Position numbers and translations under genes: made by a program
Notes under the pieces: model-generated
What the model saw: only the letters and a program-made list of their open reading frames with translations
The model's database searches: none
Told to the model about the DNA's origin: nothing
Origin: Caulobacter sp.
Lineage (GTDB): Bacteria > Pseudomonadota > Alphaproteobacteria > Caulobacterales > Caulobacteraceae
NCBI GenBank assembly: GCA_030683005.1
Contig: JAUXMY010000042.1
Coordinates: 1 to 64,000 of the forward strand
DNA: 64,000 nucleotides
Direction: 5' to 3'
Part shown: piece by piece, positions 9,565-18,162 of the stretch
Layout: each line of letters begins with the position of its first letter
How positions within the stretch are numbered: position 1 is the stretch's first letter

Positions 9565-10805
9565 CGGTCGATCTCCCCGAACACGATGTCGAGGCTGCCG
9601 AGGATGGCGCTGACGTCGGCCAGCATGTGGCCGCGGTTGAGGAAGTCCATCGCCGCCAGGTGCGGGAAGCCCGGCGCGCGGATCTTGCAACGGTAGGGCT
9701 TGTTGGTCCCGTCGCTGACCAGGAACACGCCGAACTCACCCTTGGGCGCCTCGACGCAGGCGTAGACCTCGCCCGGCGGGGTGCGGAAGCCTTCGGTGTA
9801 GAGCTTGAAGTGATGGATCAGCGCCTCCATCGACGCCTTCATCTCGGCGCGGCGGGGCGGGGCGATCTTGTTGTCGGTGGTCATCACCGGCCCGCGCGTC
9901 TTGCGCAGCATGTCGCAGGCCTGGCGGATGATCTTCGTCGACTCGCGCATCTCCTGCATGCGGCACAGGTAGCGGTCGTAGCAGTCGCCGTTGACGCCCA
10001 GCGGGATGTCGAACTCGAAGTCGTTGTAGATCTCGTAGGGTTGGTTGCGGCGCAGGTCCCAGGCGATGTTCGAGCCGCGGACCATGACGCCCGAGAAGCC
10101 CCACTCGATGGCGTCCTGTTTGGTCACCACGCCGATGTCGACGTTGCGCTGCTTGAAGATTCGGTTGCCGGTCAGCAGGGTCTCGAGGTCGTTGCACATC
10201 TTCGGGAAGGCCACGGCCCAGGCGTCGATGTCCTCAACCAGCGCGTCGGGCAGGTCCTGGTGGACGCCGCCGGGCCGGAAGTAGTTGCTGTGCAGACGAG
10301 CGCCGCAGGCGCGCTCGTAGAAGACCATCAGCTTCTCGCGTTCCTCGAAGCCCCAGACGGGCGGCGTCAGGGCGCCGACGTCCATGGCCTGGGTCGTCAC
10401 GTTCAGCAGGTGGTTCAGGATCCGGCCGATCTCGCTGTAGAGCACGCGGATGATGCGGCCGCGGATCGGAACGTCGATGTCGAGCAGCTTCTCGATGGCC
10501 AGGCAGAAGGCGTGTTCCTGGTTCATCGGCGCCACGTAGTCGAGGCGGTCGAAGTACGGGATGTTCTGGAGGTAGGTGCGGGCCTCCATCAGCTTCTCGG
10601 TGCCGCGGTGAAGCAGGCCGATGTGCGGGTCGACCCGCTCGACCACTTCGCCGTCCAGTTCCAGCACCAGGCGCAGCACGCCGTGCGCGGCCGGGTGCTG
10701 CGGGCCGAAGTTGATGTTGAACTTGCGGACCGGGGTTTCCGGGATGGCCGGCGCGTCGAGGGGAACGACCTCGGGGTTGGCGATCGGGGCGATCTCGGTG
10801 CTCAT
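9561..10805 (-). CDS. nuoD: NADH-quinone oxidoreductase subunit D
   Basis: The 49-kDa-type subunit of complex I (414 aa), forming the quinone-reduction site with NuoB. Signatures: [21 protein letters not shown] with the His-containing quinone-site loop, [14 protein letters not shown], and [19 protein letters not shown]. The C-terminus ends with the conserved FGEIDR. Its ATG overlaps the nuoC TGA (ATGA) and its TGA overlaps the GTG of the NTF2-like gene. Confidence 0.97.
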   Translation of the reverse strand: MSTEIAPIANPEVVPLDAPAIPETPVRKFNINFGPQHPAAHGVLRLVLELDGEVVERVDPHIGLLHRGTEKLMEARTYLQNIPYFDRLDYVAPMNQEHAFCLAIEKLLDIDVPIRGRIIRVLYSEIGRILNHLLNVTTQAMDVGALTPPVWGFEEREKLMVFYERACGARLHSNYFRPGGVHQDLPDALVEDIDAWAVAFPKMCNDLETLLTGNRIFKQRNVDIGVVTKQDAIEWGFSGVMVRGSNIAWDLRRNQPYEIYNDFEFDIPLGVNGDCYDRYLCRMQEMRESTKIIRQACDMLRKTRGPVMTTDNKIAPPRRAEMKASMEALIHHFKLYTEGFRTPPGEVYACVEAPKGEFGVFLVSDGTNKPYRCKIRAPGFPHLAAMDFLNRGHMLADVSAILGSLDIVFGEIDR

Positions 10806-11413
10806 TTCGGGCCCTCGAGCTTGGCCTTGTCGTCGCCCGGCAGCGCGTACTTCGCGCCTTCCCAGGGGGACAGGAAATCGAACTGCCTAAACTCGGCGAT
10901 CTTCACCGGTTCGTAGACCACCCGCTTCAGCTCGTCGTCGTAGCGAACCTCGACATAGCCGGTCATCGGGAAATCCTTCCGCAGCGGATGGCCGTGGAAG
11001 CCGTAGTCGGTCAGCAGCCGGCGCAGGTCCGGGTGGTTCTCGAAGAAGATGCCGTACATGTCGAACGCCTCGCGCTCGAACCAGTTGGCGGCCGGGAAGA
11101 TGTCGGCCACCGACGGCACGGCGGTGTCCTCGTCGGTCTGCACCTTCAGGCGGATGCGGTGGTTCTTCACCAGGCTGAGCAGGTGGTAGACCACGTCGAA
11201 GCGCAGCGGACGCTCCGGGTAATCCACGCCGCACAGGTCGATCAGCTGGTGGAACCGGCAGTCGGGATCGTCGCGCAGCTGGGTCAGCGCCTGATGCACG
11301 CGGTGCGCCGGACCGGTGACGGTCAGCTCGCCGTAGGCGATCTCATAGCCGGTGATCGCGCCGGTGCTGTTGGCGACAATGGCCTGGCCGAGGGCGTCGA
11401 GGTCGGTGCTCAT
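10802..11413 (-). CDS. nuoC: NADH-quinone oxidoreductase subunit C
   Basis: The 30-kDa-type peripheral subunit (203 aa). Recognised from [13 protein letters not shown], the conserved [20 protein letters not shown] and [16 protein letters not shown]. The start at 11413 overlaps the nuoB stop (ATGA). A C-terminal extension after the core is typical of alphaproteobacterial NuoC. It is not fused to NuoD here, unlike in enterics. Confidence 0.97.
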   Translation of the reverse strand: MSTDLDALGQAIVANSTGAITGYEIAYGELTVTGPAHRVHQALTQLRDDPDCRFHQLIDLCGVDYPERPLRFDVVYHLLSLVKNHRIRLKVQTDEDTAVPSVADIFPAANWFEREAFDMYGIFFENHPDLRRLLTDYGFHGHPLRKDFPMTGYVEVRYDDELKRVVYEPVKIAEFRQFDFLSPWEGAKYALPGDDKAKLEGPK

Positions 11414-11970
11414 CGCTCGATGGTCCCCGTGCGACGGATCTTCTTCTGCAGCTGCAGCACGCCGTAGACCAGCGCCTCGGCGGTCGGCGGGCAGCCCGGG
11501 ACATAGATGTCCACCGGCACGATCCGGTCGCAGCCGCGCACGACGCTGTAGCTGTAATAGTAGTAGCCGCCGCCGTTGGCGCAGCTGCCCATGCTGATGA
11601 CGTAGCGGGGCTCGGGCATCTGGTCGTAGACCTTGCGCAGCGCCGGAGCCATCTTGTTGGTCAGGGTGCCGGCGACGATCATCACGTCGCTCTGGCGCGG
11701 GCTGGCGCGGGGCGCGAAGCCATAGCGCTCCAGGTCGTAGCGCGGCATCGAGGCCTGCATCATCTCGACCGCGCAGCAGGCCAGACCGAAGGTCATCCAC
11801 ATCAGCGAACCGGTGCGGGCCCAGGTGATCAGGTCGTCGGCGGCGGCCGTGACGAAGCCCTTGTCGGCCAGCGCCTGCGAGACGCCGTCGAAATAGGGGT
11901 CATGGAGCCGGGGATCGTAACCCTCGACGGTCGCGCGGCCGGCCGAACCGGCGGGAACGATCACTCCCAT
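11410..11970 (-). CDS. nuoB: NADH-quinone oxidoreductase subunit B
   Basis: PSST-type subunit carrying the terminal 4Fe-4S cluster N2. The ligand motifs are [10 protein letters not shown] (adjacent cysteines), GSCANGG and [10 protein letters not shown]. About 186 aa from the ATG at 11970, which lies inside the end of nuoA. A GTG at 11964 that overlaps the nuoA TGA is an equally plausible start and would fit the GTGA pattern used elsewhere in the operon. Confidence 0.95.
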   Translation of the reverse strand: MGVIVPAGSAGRATVEGYDPRLHDPYFDGVSQALADKGFVTAAADDLITWARTGSLMWMTFGLACCAVEMMQASMPRYDLERYGFAPRASPRQSDVMIVAGTLTNKMAPALRKVYDQMPEPRYVISMGSCANGGGYYYYSYSVVRGCDRIVPVDIYVPGCPPTAEALVYGVLQLQKKIRRTGTIER

Positions 11971-12338
11971 TCCAGGGCGCCCTTCTTCCATTCGTAGATG
12001 AAGCCCACGGTCAGCACGCCCAGGAAGGTCATCATCGACCAGAAGGCGAAGACGGTCTGCTCGGCAGGCAGCTTCAGCAGGGTGACCGCCCAGGGGAACA
12101 GGAACGCCACTTCCAGGTCGAAGATGATGAACAGGATCGAGACCAGGTAGAACCGGATATCGAACTTCATCCGCGCATCGTCGAAGGCGTTGAACCCGCA
12201 CTCGTAGGCCGAGAGCTTTTCGGGGTCCGGCGCGGACGGGCCCAGGGTCGCCGAGGCGACCGTGAACAGCACGCCGAGGATCGCCCCGATTCCGAGCAGA
12301 ATCACGAGCGGCAGGTACTGGAGGAGAAAGGCGTCCAT
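11961..12338 (-). CDS. nuoA: NADH-quinone oxidoreductase subunit A
   Basis: First gene of the complex I operon, a 125-aa membrane protein with three helices. The family signature [23 protein letters not shown] is complete, including the conserved Glu-Cys-Gly loop. Its end overlaps the nuoB start. The promoter must lie in the 137-base gap shared with the divergent AbgT-type transporter gene. Confidence 0.96.
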   Translation of the reverse strand: MDAFLLQYLPLVILLGIGAILGVLFTVASATLGPSAPDPEKLSAYECGFNAFDDARMKFDIRFYLVSILFIIFDLEVAFLFPWAVTLLKLPAEQTVFAFWSMMTFLGVLTVGFIYEWKKGALEWE

Positions 12339-12408
12339 GGGTGTCCCGGGAAGGAGTCGGGCGCCTTGTAGCCCATGCCCGTTGGGGGTTCAAACGGCAG
12401 GCATATGT

Positions 12409-12423
12409 TGAGAACCGTTCTCA
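12409..12423. promoter_or_regulatory. Palindrome between nuoA and the abgT-type gene
   Basis: TGAGAAC-C-GTTCTCA is a 7+1+7 inverted repeat 71 bases upstream of nuoA and 53 bases upstream of the divergent transporter. It is the only clear dyad in this shared promoter gap, so it is a candidate operator for either gene. The binding protein is unknown. Confidence 0.4.
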
Positions 12424-12475
12424 GGATAGCGCGCGAGTCTTGCTCCTCGGCGAACGGTGTGCAGTCTCTCGCCCT

Positions 12476-14002
12476 GTGAGCAAACGCCCGGTCGCCCTTC
12501 GAGTCCTCGACGCCGTCGAACGCCTGGGCGACCGGCTGCCGGACCCCGTCTTCATCTTCCTCTGGCTGATCGTCGCACTGGTCATCTCCAGTATCGGCTT
12601 CGCGGCCATGGGGGTCACCGTGGTCAATCCGGTCACGGGCGAGACCCTGGTCGCCAAAAGCCTGCTGGCGCCGGACAATGTCCGAACCCTGCTGACCGAA
12701 ATGGCGAGGACTTTCACGGGGTTCGCGCCGCTGGGCCTGGTTCTGCTGGTCATGCTCGGGGCCGGGGTCGCCGAGCGGGTGGGCCTGCTGGCCGACACCA
12801 TCCGCCGGCTGGTCGCCGCCTCGCCGGTCAAGCTGCTGACACCGATGGTGCTGATCATCGGTCTGCTCTCCAACCACGCCGCCGACTCGGGGATCGTCGT
12901 GCTGCCGCCGCTGGCCGCCGCCGTGTTTGCCGCCGCCGGACGCCATCCCATCGCCGGCCTGGCGTGCGCCTATGCCGCAGCCATCGCCTCCTTCGCGGGC
13001 AATCCGCTGCCCGGCCAGTTCGACGCGCTGATTCTCGGCTTCACCGAGCCGGCCGCCCGCCTGCTGGATCCGGCCTGGACCGCCAACCTGGCGGGCAACT
13101 GGTACTTCACAATGACCGGCGCGGTGGTCTTCACCCTGGTCGGCTGGTGGGTGACCGACAAGGTGGTCGAGCCGCGCCTGGGCCCCTGGACCGGTCCCCG
13201 GACCGACGCCGAAAGCGAAGACGCGCCGGTCGTCCCAAAGGGCGCGCTCAGCATGGCGGGCCTCGCCGCCCTGGCGGTGATCGCGCTGTGGGCGGCGCTG
13301 GTGCTGCTGCCGGGCGGTCCGCTGCGGGACACCACGGCGCAGGGGCCGGCCCAGTGGACGCCCTTTTTCCGCTCGCTGATCTCGGCCTTCTTCCTGCTCT
13401 TCATGCTGGCCGGCTGCGTCTACGGCATGCGGACAAAGGCCATCCGCAAGGATAGCGACGTGGTCCGGCTGGCCGCCGATTCGATCGCCGCCATGGCCCC
13501 CTACATCGTGCTGGCCTTCGCGGCTTCGCACTTCATCGCCATGTTCAGCTGGTCGAATCTGGGGGCCATCACCGCCATCAAGGGCGCCGGAGCCCTGCGC
13601 GAGTCGGGTCTGCCGCTGCCGATGATCCTGGTCGGGGTGACGATTCTGGCGGCGATGCTCGACATGTTCATCTCCTCGGCCTCCGCCAAGTGGGCGGCGC
13701 TGGGCCCGGTGATGGTGCCGATGCTGATGCTGCTGGGCGTCAGCCCGGAGATGACCACCGCCGCCTACCGCATGGGAGACTCCAGTCTGGTGATCGCCTC
13801 GCCGATGAGCGCCTACTTCGTGCTCCTGCTGGGGTTCGGGCGTCGCTGGCTCCCGAACCTGGGGGTCGGTGGACTGATCTCGATCCTGCTGCCCTACGCC
13901 CTGGCCTTCTTCGTCTCCGGCATGTTGATCACCGGGGTCTGGGCGCTGCTGACCCTCGCTACCGGACCGGTCGCGCCTTTTCACTACCTCGTCCCGCAGT
14001 AG
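12476..14002 (+). CDS. AbgT-family transporter (p-aminobenzoyl-glutamate transporter type)
   Basis: About 508 aa from a GTG at 12476 (SKRPVALRVLDAVERLGDRLPDPVFIFLWL); the frame is open further upstream, but that part is not family-like. At least ten hydrophobic helices are visible, with the AbgT signatures LLSNHAADSGIVVLPPLAA, FAGNPLPGQFDALI and ISSASAKWAALGPVMVPMLM near the end. The family exports antimetabolites or imports p-aminobenzoyl-glutamate; direction here is unknown. Transcribed divergently from nuoA. Confidence 0.88.
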   Translation: MSKRPVALRVLDAVERLGDRLPDPVFIFLWLIVALVISSIGFAAMGVTVVNPVTGETLVAKSLLAPDNVRTLLTEMARTFTGFAPLGLVLLVMLGAGVAERVGLLADTIRRLVAASPVKLLTPMVLIIGLLSNHAADSGIVVLPPLAAAVFAAAGRHPIAGLACAYAAAIASFAGNPLPGQFDALILGFTEPAARLLDPAWTANLAGNWYFTMTGAVVFTLVGWWVTDKVVEPRLGPWTGPRTDAESEDAPVVPKGALSMAGLAALAVIALWAALVLLPGGPLRDTTAQGPAQWTPFFRSLISAFFLLFMLAGCVYGMRTKAIRKDSDVVRLAADSIAAMAPYIVLAFAASHFIAMFSWSNLGAITAIKGAGALRESGLPLPMILVGVTILAAMLDMFISSASAKWAALGPVMVPMLMLLGVSPEMTTAAYRMGDSSLVIASPMSAYFVLLLGFGRRWLPNLGVGGLISILLPYALAFFVSGMLITGVWALLTLATGPVAPFHYLVPQ

Positions 14003-14063
14003 CTGTTGACAGTCCCCGAGGCGGGACCTATCAGACGCCCCTCGCCGCAGGGCGAGCATCTTT

Positions 14064-14140
<77 letters not shown>

Positions 14141-14244
14141 TTTCCCTTGAAATCGGTGCACCAAGTCCCCCGCTCACGCGTGACAGACGCGCGCCCCCGA
14201 CAGGGGGCTGACGCGACTCTCGCGTTGCTTTAGTCCGGGTCCTG

Positions 14245-14673
14245 ATGATTGAGCCTGACCAGGAGAGCCTGCGGGACCGCCAGGTCGCCGCGCTGTGCTA
14301 CCGGAAATCTCCGCGCCTTGAGATCCTGCTGGTGACCTCGCGCGAGACCCGGCGCTGGGTCACGCCCAAGGGCTGGCCCATGAAGGGCAGACGCGACCAT
14401 GCCGCCGCGGCGGTCGAGGCCTTCGAGGAGGCCGGCGTGGACGGGGTGGTGGCGGAGAAGTCCATCGGGACCTTTGACTACGACAAGGTGCTCAAGACCA
14501 CCGAGATCCGGCCGGTGACCGCCGCCCTTTTCCCGCTGGAGGTCATTGTCCTGCGCGAGGACTGGCCTGAGAAGGGGCAACGCGACCGCAGATGGTTCAC
14601 GCCGGCCGAGGCCGCCGTAATCGTGCAGGAGCCGAAGCTGGCGCAGCTGATTCTGGCGTTCGGCGGCGGCTGA
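14245..14673 (+). CDS. NUDIX hydrolase, DIPP-like
   Basis: A 142-aa single-domain protein. PKGWPMKGRRDHAAAAVEAF followed by EEAGV corresponds to the Nudix box (residues about 41-65). The downstream EEAGV helix with its metal-binding glutamates is intact, but the first glutamate of the box is Arg and the usual RE pair is VE. The N-terminal AALCYRKSPRLEILLVTSRETRRWVTPKG is typical of the diphosphoinositol-polyphosphate phosphohydrolase-like group. It probably hydrolyses a nucleoside diphosphate-linked or polyphosphate substrate. Single gene downstream of tRNA-Asp. Confidence 0.85.
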   Translation: MIEPDQESLRDRQVAALCYRKSPRLEILLVTSRETRRWVTPKGWPMKGRRDHAAAAVEAFEEAGVDGVVAEKSIGTFDYDKVLKTTEIRPVTAALFPLEVIVLREDWPEKGQRDRRWFTPAEAAVIVQEPKLAQLILAFGGG

Positions 14674-14704
14674 GGCGCCTTCCGCCGCCAGGACGGGAAG
14701 ACGC

Positions 14705-14878
14705 CTACTCCTCGCCCTTCCTGTCCTTGAGATGTCCGCGACGGGCCAGGGCCTCGCGCAGAAGGACCTCGAGCTGCGCGTTGACGCTGCGCAGCTCAGT
14801 GGCCGCGAGGCGCTCGACCGCTTCGAGCACCTCGGGCCTCACCCGCATCAGGAAGGCGCGTTTACCGGGACTGGCCAC
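14705..14878 (-). CDS. Small ribbon-helix-helix (Arc-like) DNA-binding protein
   Basis: A 57-aa ORF with GTG start at 14878, three bases after the SPFH gene stop and in the same frame. The strand KRAFLMRV is followed by two helices (PEVLEAVERLAATELRSVNA and QLEVLLREALARRG), the layout of Arc/MetJ-type repressors, and a charged tail. The stop is TAG at 14705-14707. It is co-transcribed with the SPFH gene, and a perfect 16-bp palindrome lies upstream of the pair, so autoregulation is likely but inferred. Confidence 0.75.
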   Translation of the reverse strand: MASPGKRAFLMRVRPEVLEAVERLAATELRSVNAQLEVLLREALARRGHLKDRKGEE

Positions 14879-14881
14879 GAC

Positions 14882-15775
14882 CTAGCCGTACAGCGTACCG
14901 GTATTGAGCACGGGCTGGGCGTCGCGGTCGCCGCAGAGCACGACCAGCAGGTTGGAGACCATGGTCGCCTTCCGTTCGTCATCCAGATGCACCACTCCGC
15001 GCTCGCTGAGCTGGTTCAACGCGCTCTCGACCATGCTGACCGCGCCGATGACGATGGTCCGGCGGGCCGCCAGCACCGCCTCGGCCTGCTGACGCCGCAG
15101 CATGGCGCCGGCGATTTCCGGGGCGTAGGCCAGGTGCATGAGGTGGGTCTCGTCGATGGCGATGCCGGCCACGGCGACACGGGTCTGCAGGTCGTCCTTG
15201 AGCCGCTCGCTGACGATCTCGGCGTCGGCGCGCAGGGTCGGCTCCTCCTCCTCGGCGTGGTCGTAGGCGTAGTGCCGCGTGACCTCGCGCAGGGCGGTCT
15301 CGATCTGGATGTTGATGAAGGCGGCGTAGTCGTCGACGTCGAACAGGGCCTGGGCCGAATCCGCGACGCGCCAGACGACATTGGCGGCGATCTCGATCGG
15401 GTTGCCGCGCTTGTCGTTCACCTTCAGCGTCTCGCTGGTGACGTTGCGCACCCGCAGGCTGACCTTCTTGCGGCCGTACCAGGGCAGCACCCAGCGCAGA
15501 CCGGTGGTGCGGTCGGTGCCCTTGTACTCGCCGAACAGGGTGATGGCGCAGCCCTCGTTGGGCTGCAGCGTGTAGAAGCCGGCCAGGCCCAGAGACGCGA
15601 CCGTGATCACGACGATGCCGGCGATGCCGATGGTCTCCATGCCGTCGATCTTGATATTGGTCAGCATCCAGACGCCGCCGGCCAGCAGGGCCAGCAAAAC
15701 CAGCAGGATCAGCCCCCCGTTGATGCCGCCGCCGACACGCTCCTCGGTGCGATTGATGCTCAGATGTCCCGCCAT
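14882..15775 (-). CDS. SPFH/Band 7 domain membrane protein
   Basis: A 297-aa protein. Two adjacent N-terminal membrane helices (GGLILLVLLALLAGGVWML and IGIAGIVVITVASLGLAGFY) precede the SPFH domain, which starts QPNEGCAITLFGEYKGTDR and ends in the coiled region around MLRRQQAEAVLAARRTIVIG. Family proteins form oligomeric membrane microdomain scaffolds. The start at 15775 has a GGAGG ribosome-binding site a few bases upstream. It forms an operon with the small ribbon-helix-helix gene. Confidence 0.88.
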   Translation of the reverse strand: MAGHLSINRTEERVGGGINGGLILLVLLALLAGGVWMLTNIKIDGMETIGIAGIVVITVASLGLAGFYTLQPNEGCAITLFGEYKGTDRTTGLRWVLPWYGRKKVSLRVRNVTSETLKVNDKRGNPIEIAANVVWRVADSAQALFDVDDYAAFINIQIETALREVTRHYAYDHAEEEEPTLRADAEIVSERLKDDLQTRVAVAGIAIDETHLMHLAYAPEIAGAMLRRQQAEAVLAARRTIVIGAVSMVESALNQLSERGVVHLDDERKATMVSNLLVVLCGDRDAQPVLNTGTLYG

Positions 15776-15797
15776 GGCGCCCTCCAAAAGTAGTAGC

Positions 15798-15813
15798 AAA
15801 GTGATATCACTTT
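15798..15813. promoter_or_regulatory. Perfect 16-bp palindrome upstream of the SPFH/RHH operon
   Basis: AAAGTGATATCACTTT is a perfect dyad 23-38 bases upstream of the SPFH start codon, in the gap shared with the divergent glycosyltransferase gene. Its AT-rich composition stands out. Arc-type repressors bind such short palindromes, so the co-encoded ribbon-helix-helix protein is the obvious candidate ligand. Confidence 0.65.
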
Positions 15814-15883
15814 CCTGGCCGACGTCAATCGCACTTGCGGCGGCCCGTCGCCGGCGGCTACGCGGAGATACGAGGGGGATCCG

Positions 15884-17143
15884 ATGGCCAGTATTCTGTT
15901 CACCACCTGGGAAGGCGGCGGCCATGTCCAGCCGATGCTTCTGGTCGCCGCCGGGCTGAAGGCGCGGGGGCATCAGGTCATGGTGCTGAGCGACGCCTGT
16001 AACGCCGGGGACGCGGCGGCGCTGGAGTTGCCGTTCCGGCCCTGGCGGCACGCGCCCTCCCGGCCCGACAAGAGCGCCGCCAGCGACCTCCTGCGCGACT
16101 GGGAGGCCGACAACCCGATGGAGTCGGTATCGCGTCTCTGCGAGCGGATCATCGCCGGCCCTGCGGCGCTCTACGCCCGCGATGTGCTGGAGGTGCTGGA
16201 CGCCGCGCCCGTGGATCTGGTGGTCAGCCAGGAACTGCTGTTCGGACCGATGATGGCGGCGGAGAAAGCCGGCGTCCCCCTGGCCCTGTTCTGCGCCAAC
16301 GTCTGGCCCTTCCCCACCCTGCCCGGCCTGCCGCCGTTCGGGGCCGGCATGGCGCCGGCCGAGAACGACCAGGACGTCATGCTGCACCAGATGGTCGGGC
16401 AGACGACGCGGACCATCTTCCAGATGGGACTGCCGGCGCTGAACGCCGCGCGGGAGGGGTTGGGCCTGCCGCCACTCGCCGACCTGTTCGACCAGCTCGC
16501 GGTGGCGCGACGCATCCTGCTGGGCACGAGCGAGGCCTTCGACTTCTCGCCGGAGCCGCTGGCCGAGCCGTTCGCCTATGCCGGGCCCTATGTCGGCGAT
16601 CCGGTCAGCGTGGCGGACTGGACCTCCCCCTGGGCGGCCAATGACGAGCGGCCGCTGGTCGTAGTCACCTCCTCTTCGCTCTACGAGGCGCAGGAAGACC
16701 TGCTCAAGCGCGCCATAGCGGGGCTGGCCGCCCTGCCCGTCCGCGCCGTGGTCACGCTGGGGCCCGCCCTGGACCGGACAGACTTCCCGGGCGCCGACAA
16801 CGTCCTGGTGGTGACCAGCGCCTCCCACGAGGCCCTGATGGCCCAGGCGGCGCTGTTCGTGACCCACGGCGGGCACGGCTCGGTGATCCGGCCGCTGATG
16901 GCGGGACTGCCGGTTCTGGTGCTGCCGGGCCTGCGCGACCAGCGCGACAACGCCCAAAGGGTCGTCCATCGCGGCGCGGGCCTGATGCTGGAGCGCGACG
17001 CCGCGCCTGAGGTGATCGGGGCCGCGGTGCAGGCGCTGCTGGACACGCCGACCTATCATGATGCCGCACGGACATTCGGCGCCGCTATCGCCGAAGACTT
17101 CGCGCACCGCTGTGCCGAGGACCTGATCGAGGCGCTGCTCTAG
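15884..17143 (+). CDS. UGT/MGT-type glycosyltransferase (GT1-like)
   Basis: A 419-aa protein with a GT-B layout. The N-terminal acceptor domain begins ILFTTWEGGGHVQPMLLVAA, with the GGGH-QP motif usual for this family. The C-terminal donor domain has ALFVTHGGHGSVIRPLMAGL and PVLVLPGLRDQRDNAQRVV, matching the HGGxGS...DQ signature for a nucleotide-sugar. It likely glycosylates a small lipophilic or secondary metabolite; substrate unknown. Its stop codon overlaps the stop of the convergent CFA-like gene by two bases. Confidence 0.87.
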   Translation: MASILFTTWEGGGHVQPMLLVAAGLKARGHQVMVLSDACNAGDAAALELPFRPWRHAPSRPDKSAASDLLRDWEADNPMESVSRLCERIIAGPAALYARDVLEVLDAAPVDLVVSQELLFGPMMAAEKAGVPLALFCANVWPFPTLPGLPPFGAGMAPAENDQDVMLHQMVGQTTRTIFQMGLPALNAAREGLGLPPLADLFDQLAVARRILLGTSEAFDFSPEPLAEPFAYAGPYVGDPVSVADWTSPWAANDERPLVVVTSSSLYEAQEDLLKRAIAGLAALPVRAVVTLGPALDRTDFPGADNVLVVTSASHEALMAQAALFVTHGGHGSVIRPLMAGLPVLVLPGLRDQRDNAQRVVHRGAGLMLERDAAPEVIGAAVQALLDTPTYHDAARTFGAAIAEDFAHRCAEDLIEALL

Positions 17144-18162
17144 GCGGGCTTCAGCCGGTAGTGGCTGACGCCCCACTCCTCGCCGCCGCGATGGCCGAAC
17201 AGGCCGGCGGTGGCCAGGAAGAACAGCCGCCAGCGCCGCCGCCACAGCTCGGCGTCCGCGCCATAGACCTCGCGCATGATCCGGCGGACGGCGAGGTCCT
17301 CGTGGTCCATGTTGGCCAGCCAGTCGAGCGCGGTGCGCTCATAATGCCGGCCGCTCCAGCGCCAGTCGGCTTCCAGCGTGAAGATGTCGCCGAAGTCGCG
17401 GATCAGGTCATGGCTGGGCATGAAGCCGCCGGTGAAGAAATGGCGGCCGATCCAGTCCGACGGATCATCGCTCGCGAAGCGGTAAGGCGCGGTGCGCGAC
17501 GAAAAGACGTGCAGGAACAGGCGGCCGTCGGGATTCAGCCAGGACCGCACCCGGCCCAACAGCTGCGCCCAGTTGGCCATATGCTCGAACATCTCCACCG
17601 AGACGACGCGGTCGAAGCGCCCTTCCGGTTCGAAGACGTTGGCGTCGGCGGTGATGACAGTCAGATTCGACAGACCCCTTGTCGCGGCCCGCGCCTCGAT
17701 ATGCGCTCTCTGCCCGTTGGAGTTGGAGACCGAGACGATCGCCGCGTTCGGATAGCGCGCCGCCATCCACAGGCTGAGCGAGCCCCAGCCGCAGCCCAGC
17801 TCGAGGATGCGCTGGCCGTCCTTCAGGTCGGCGTGCTCGCAGGTCTCGGCCAGCGCGGCGTCCTCGGCCTGGGCCAGGGTGGCGCCGGGCGCATAGAGGC
17901 AGCTTGAGTACTTCAGCCGGGGGCCGAGCACGAGCTCGAAGAACTCCGGCGGCAGCTCGTAGTGCTGGTCGTTGGCCGCCTCGACATGTTCGGCGATCGG
18001 CCGTGTCCGCATGTCGGCCGCGAACCGCGCGGTGGCGTCACGCGGCAGGTCCAGCAGCTCCCGATGCTGGCCCTCCACGAGACGCGAGATCACGGCGCGG
18101 CGAAGGCGATCCGGCGCCGGCAGACCCTCGGCGGCGTGGATCGCGGCGGCGAGCAAACTCAT
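17140..18162 (-). CDS. Cyclopropane-fatty-acyl-phospholipid synthase family methyltransferase
   Basis: A 340-aa protein. NDQHYELPPEFFELVLGPRL followed by KYSSCLY is the CFA-synthase N-terminal signature, and ILELGCGWGSLSLWMA is SAM motif I. SVEMFEHM and YRFASDDPSDWIGRHFF also fit the family. These enzymes use SAM to methylate or cyclopropanate unsaturated phospholipid acyl chains. The start overlaps the DUF1295 gene stop (ATGA), so the two are co-translated. The exact product (cyclopropane, methyl-branched or furan lipid) cannot be told. Confidence 0.88.
   Translation of the reverse strand: MSLLAAAIHAAEGLPAPDRLRRAVISRLVEGQHRELLDLPRDATARFAADMRTRPIAEHVEAANDQHYELPPEFFELVLGPRLKYSSCLYAPGATLAQAEDAALAETCEHADLKDGQRILELGCGWGSLSLWMAARYPNAAIVSVSNSNGQRAHIEARAATRGLSNLTVITADANVFEPEGRFDRVVSVEMFEHMANWAQLLGRVRSWLNPDGRLFLHVFSSRTAPYRFASDDPSDWIGRHFFTGGFMPSHDLIRDFGDIFTLEADWRWSGRHYERTALDWLANMDHEDLAVRRIMREVYGADAELWRRRWRLFFLATAGLFGHRGGEEWGVSHYRLKPA

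Noticed and set aside
14041-14056. CTCGCC-GCAG-GGCGAG hairpin after the abgT-type gene as terminator
   Set aside because: Six-base stem with only a short CATCTTT after it, too weak to call; it may equally be a processing feature before tRNA-Asp.
12302-14059. Open frame of 585 codons antisense to the AbgT transporter
   Set aside because: Gln/Arg/Asp-rich shadow without membrane helices.
14882-17245. 787-codon reading that joins the SPFH protein to an upstream extension
   Set aside because: The extension beyond 15775 is antisense to the glycosyltransferase; the SPFH protein starts at 15775 after a GGAGG site.
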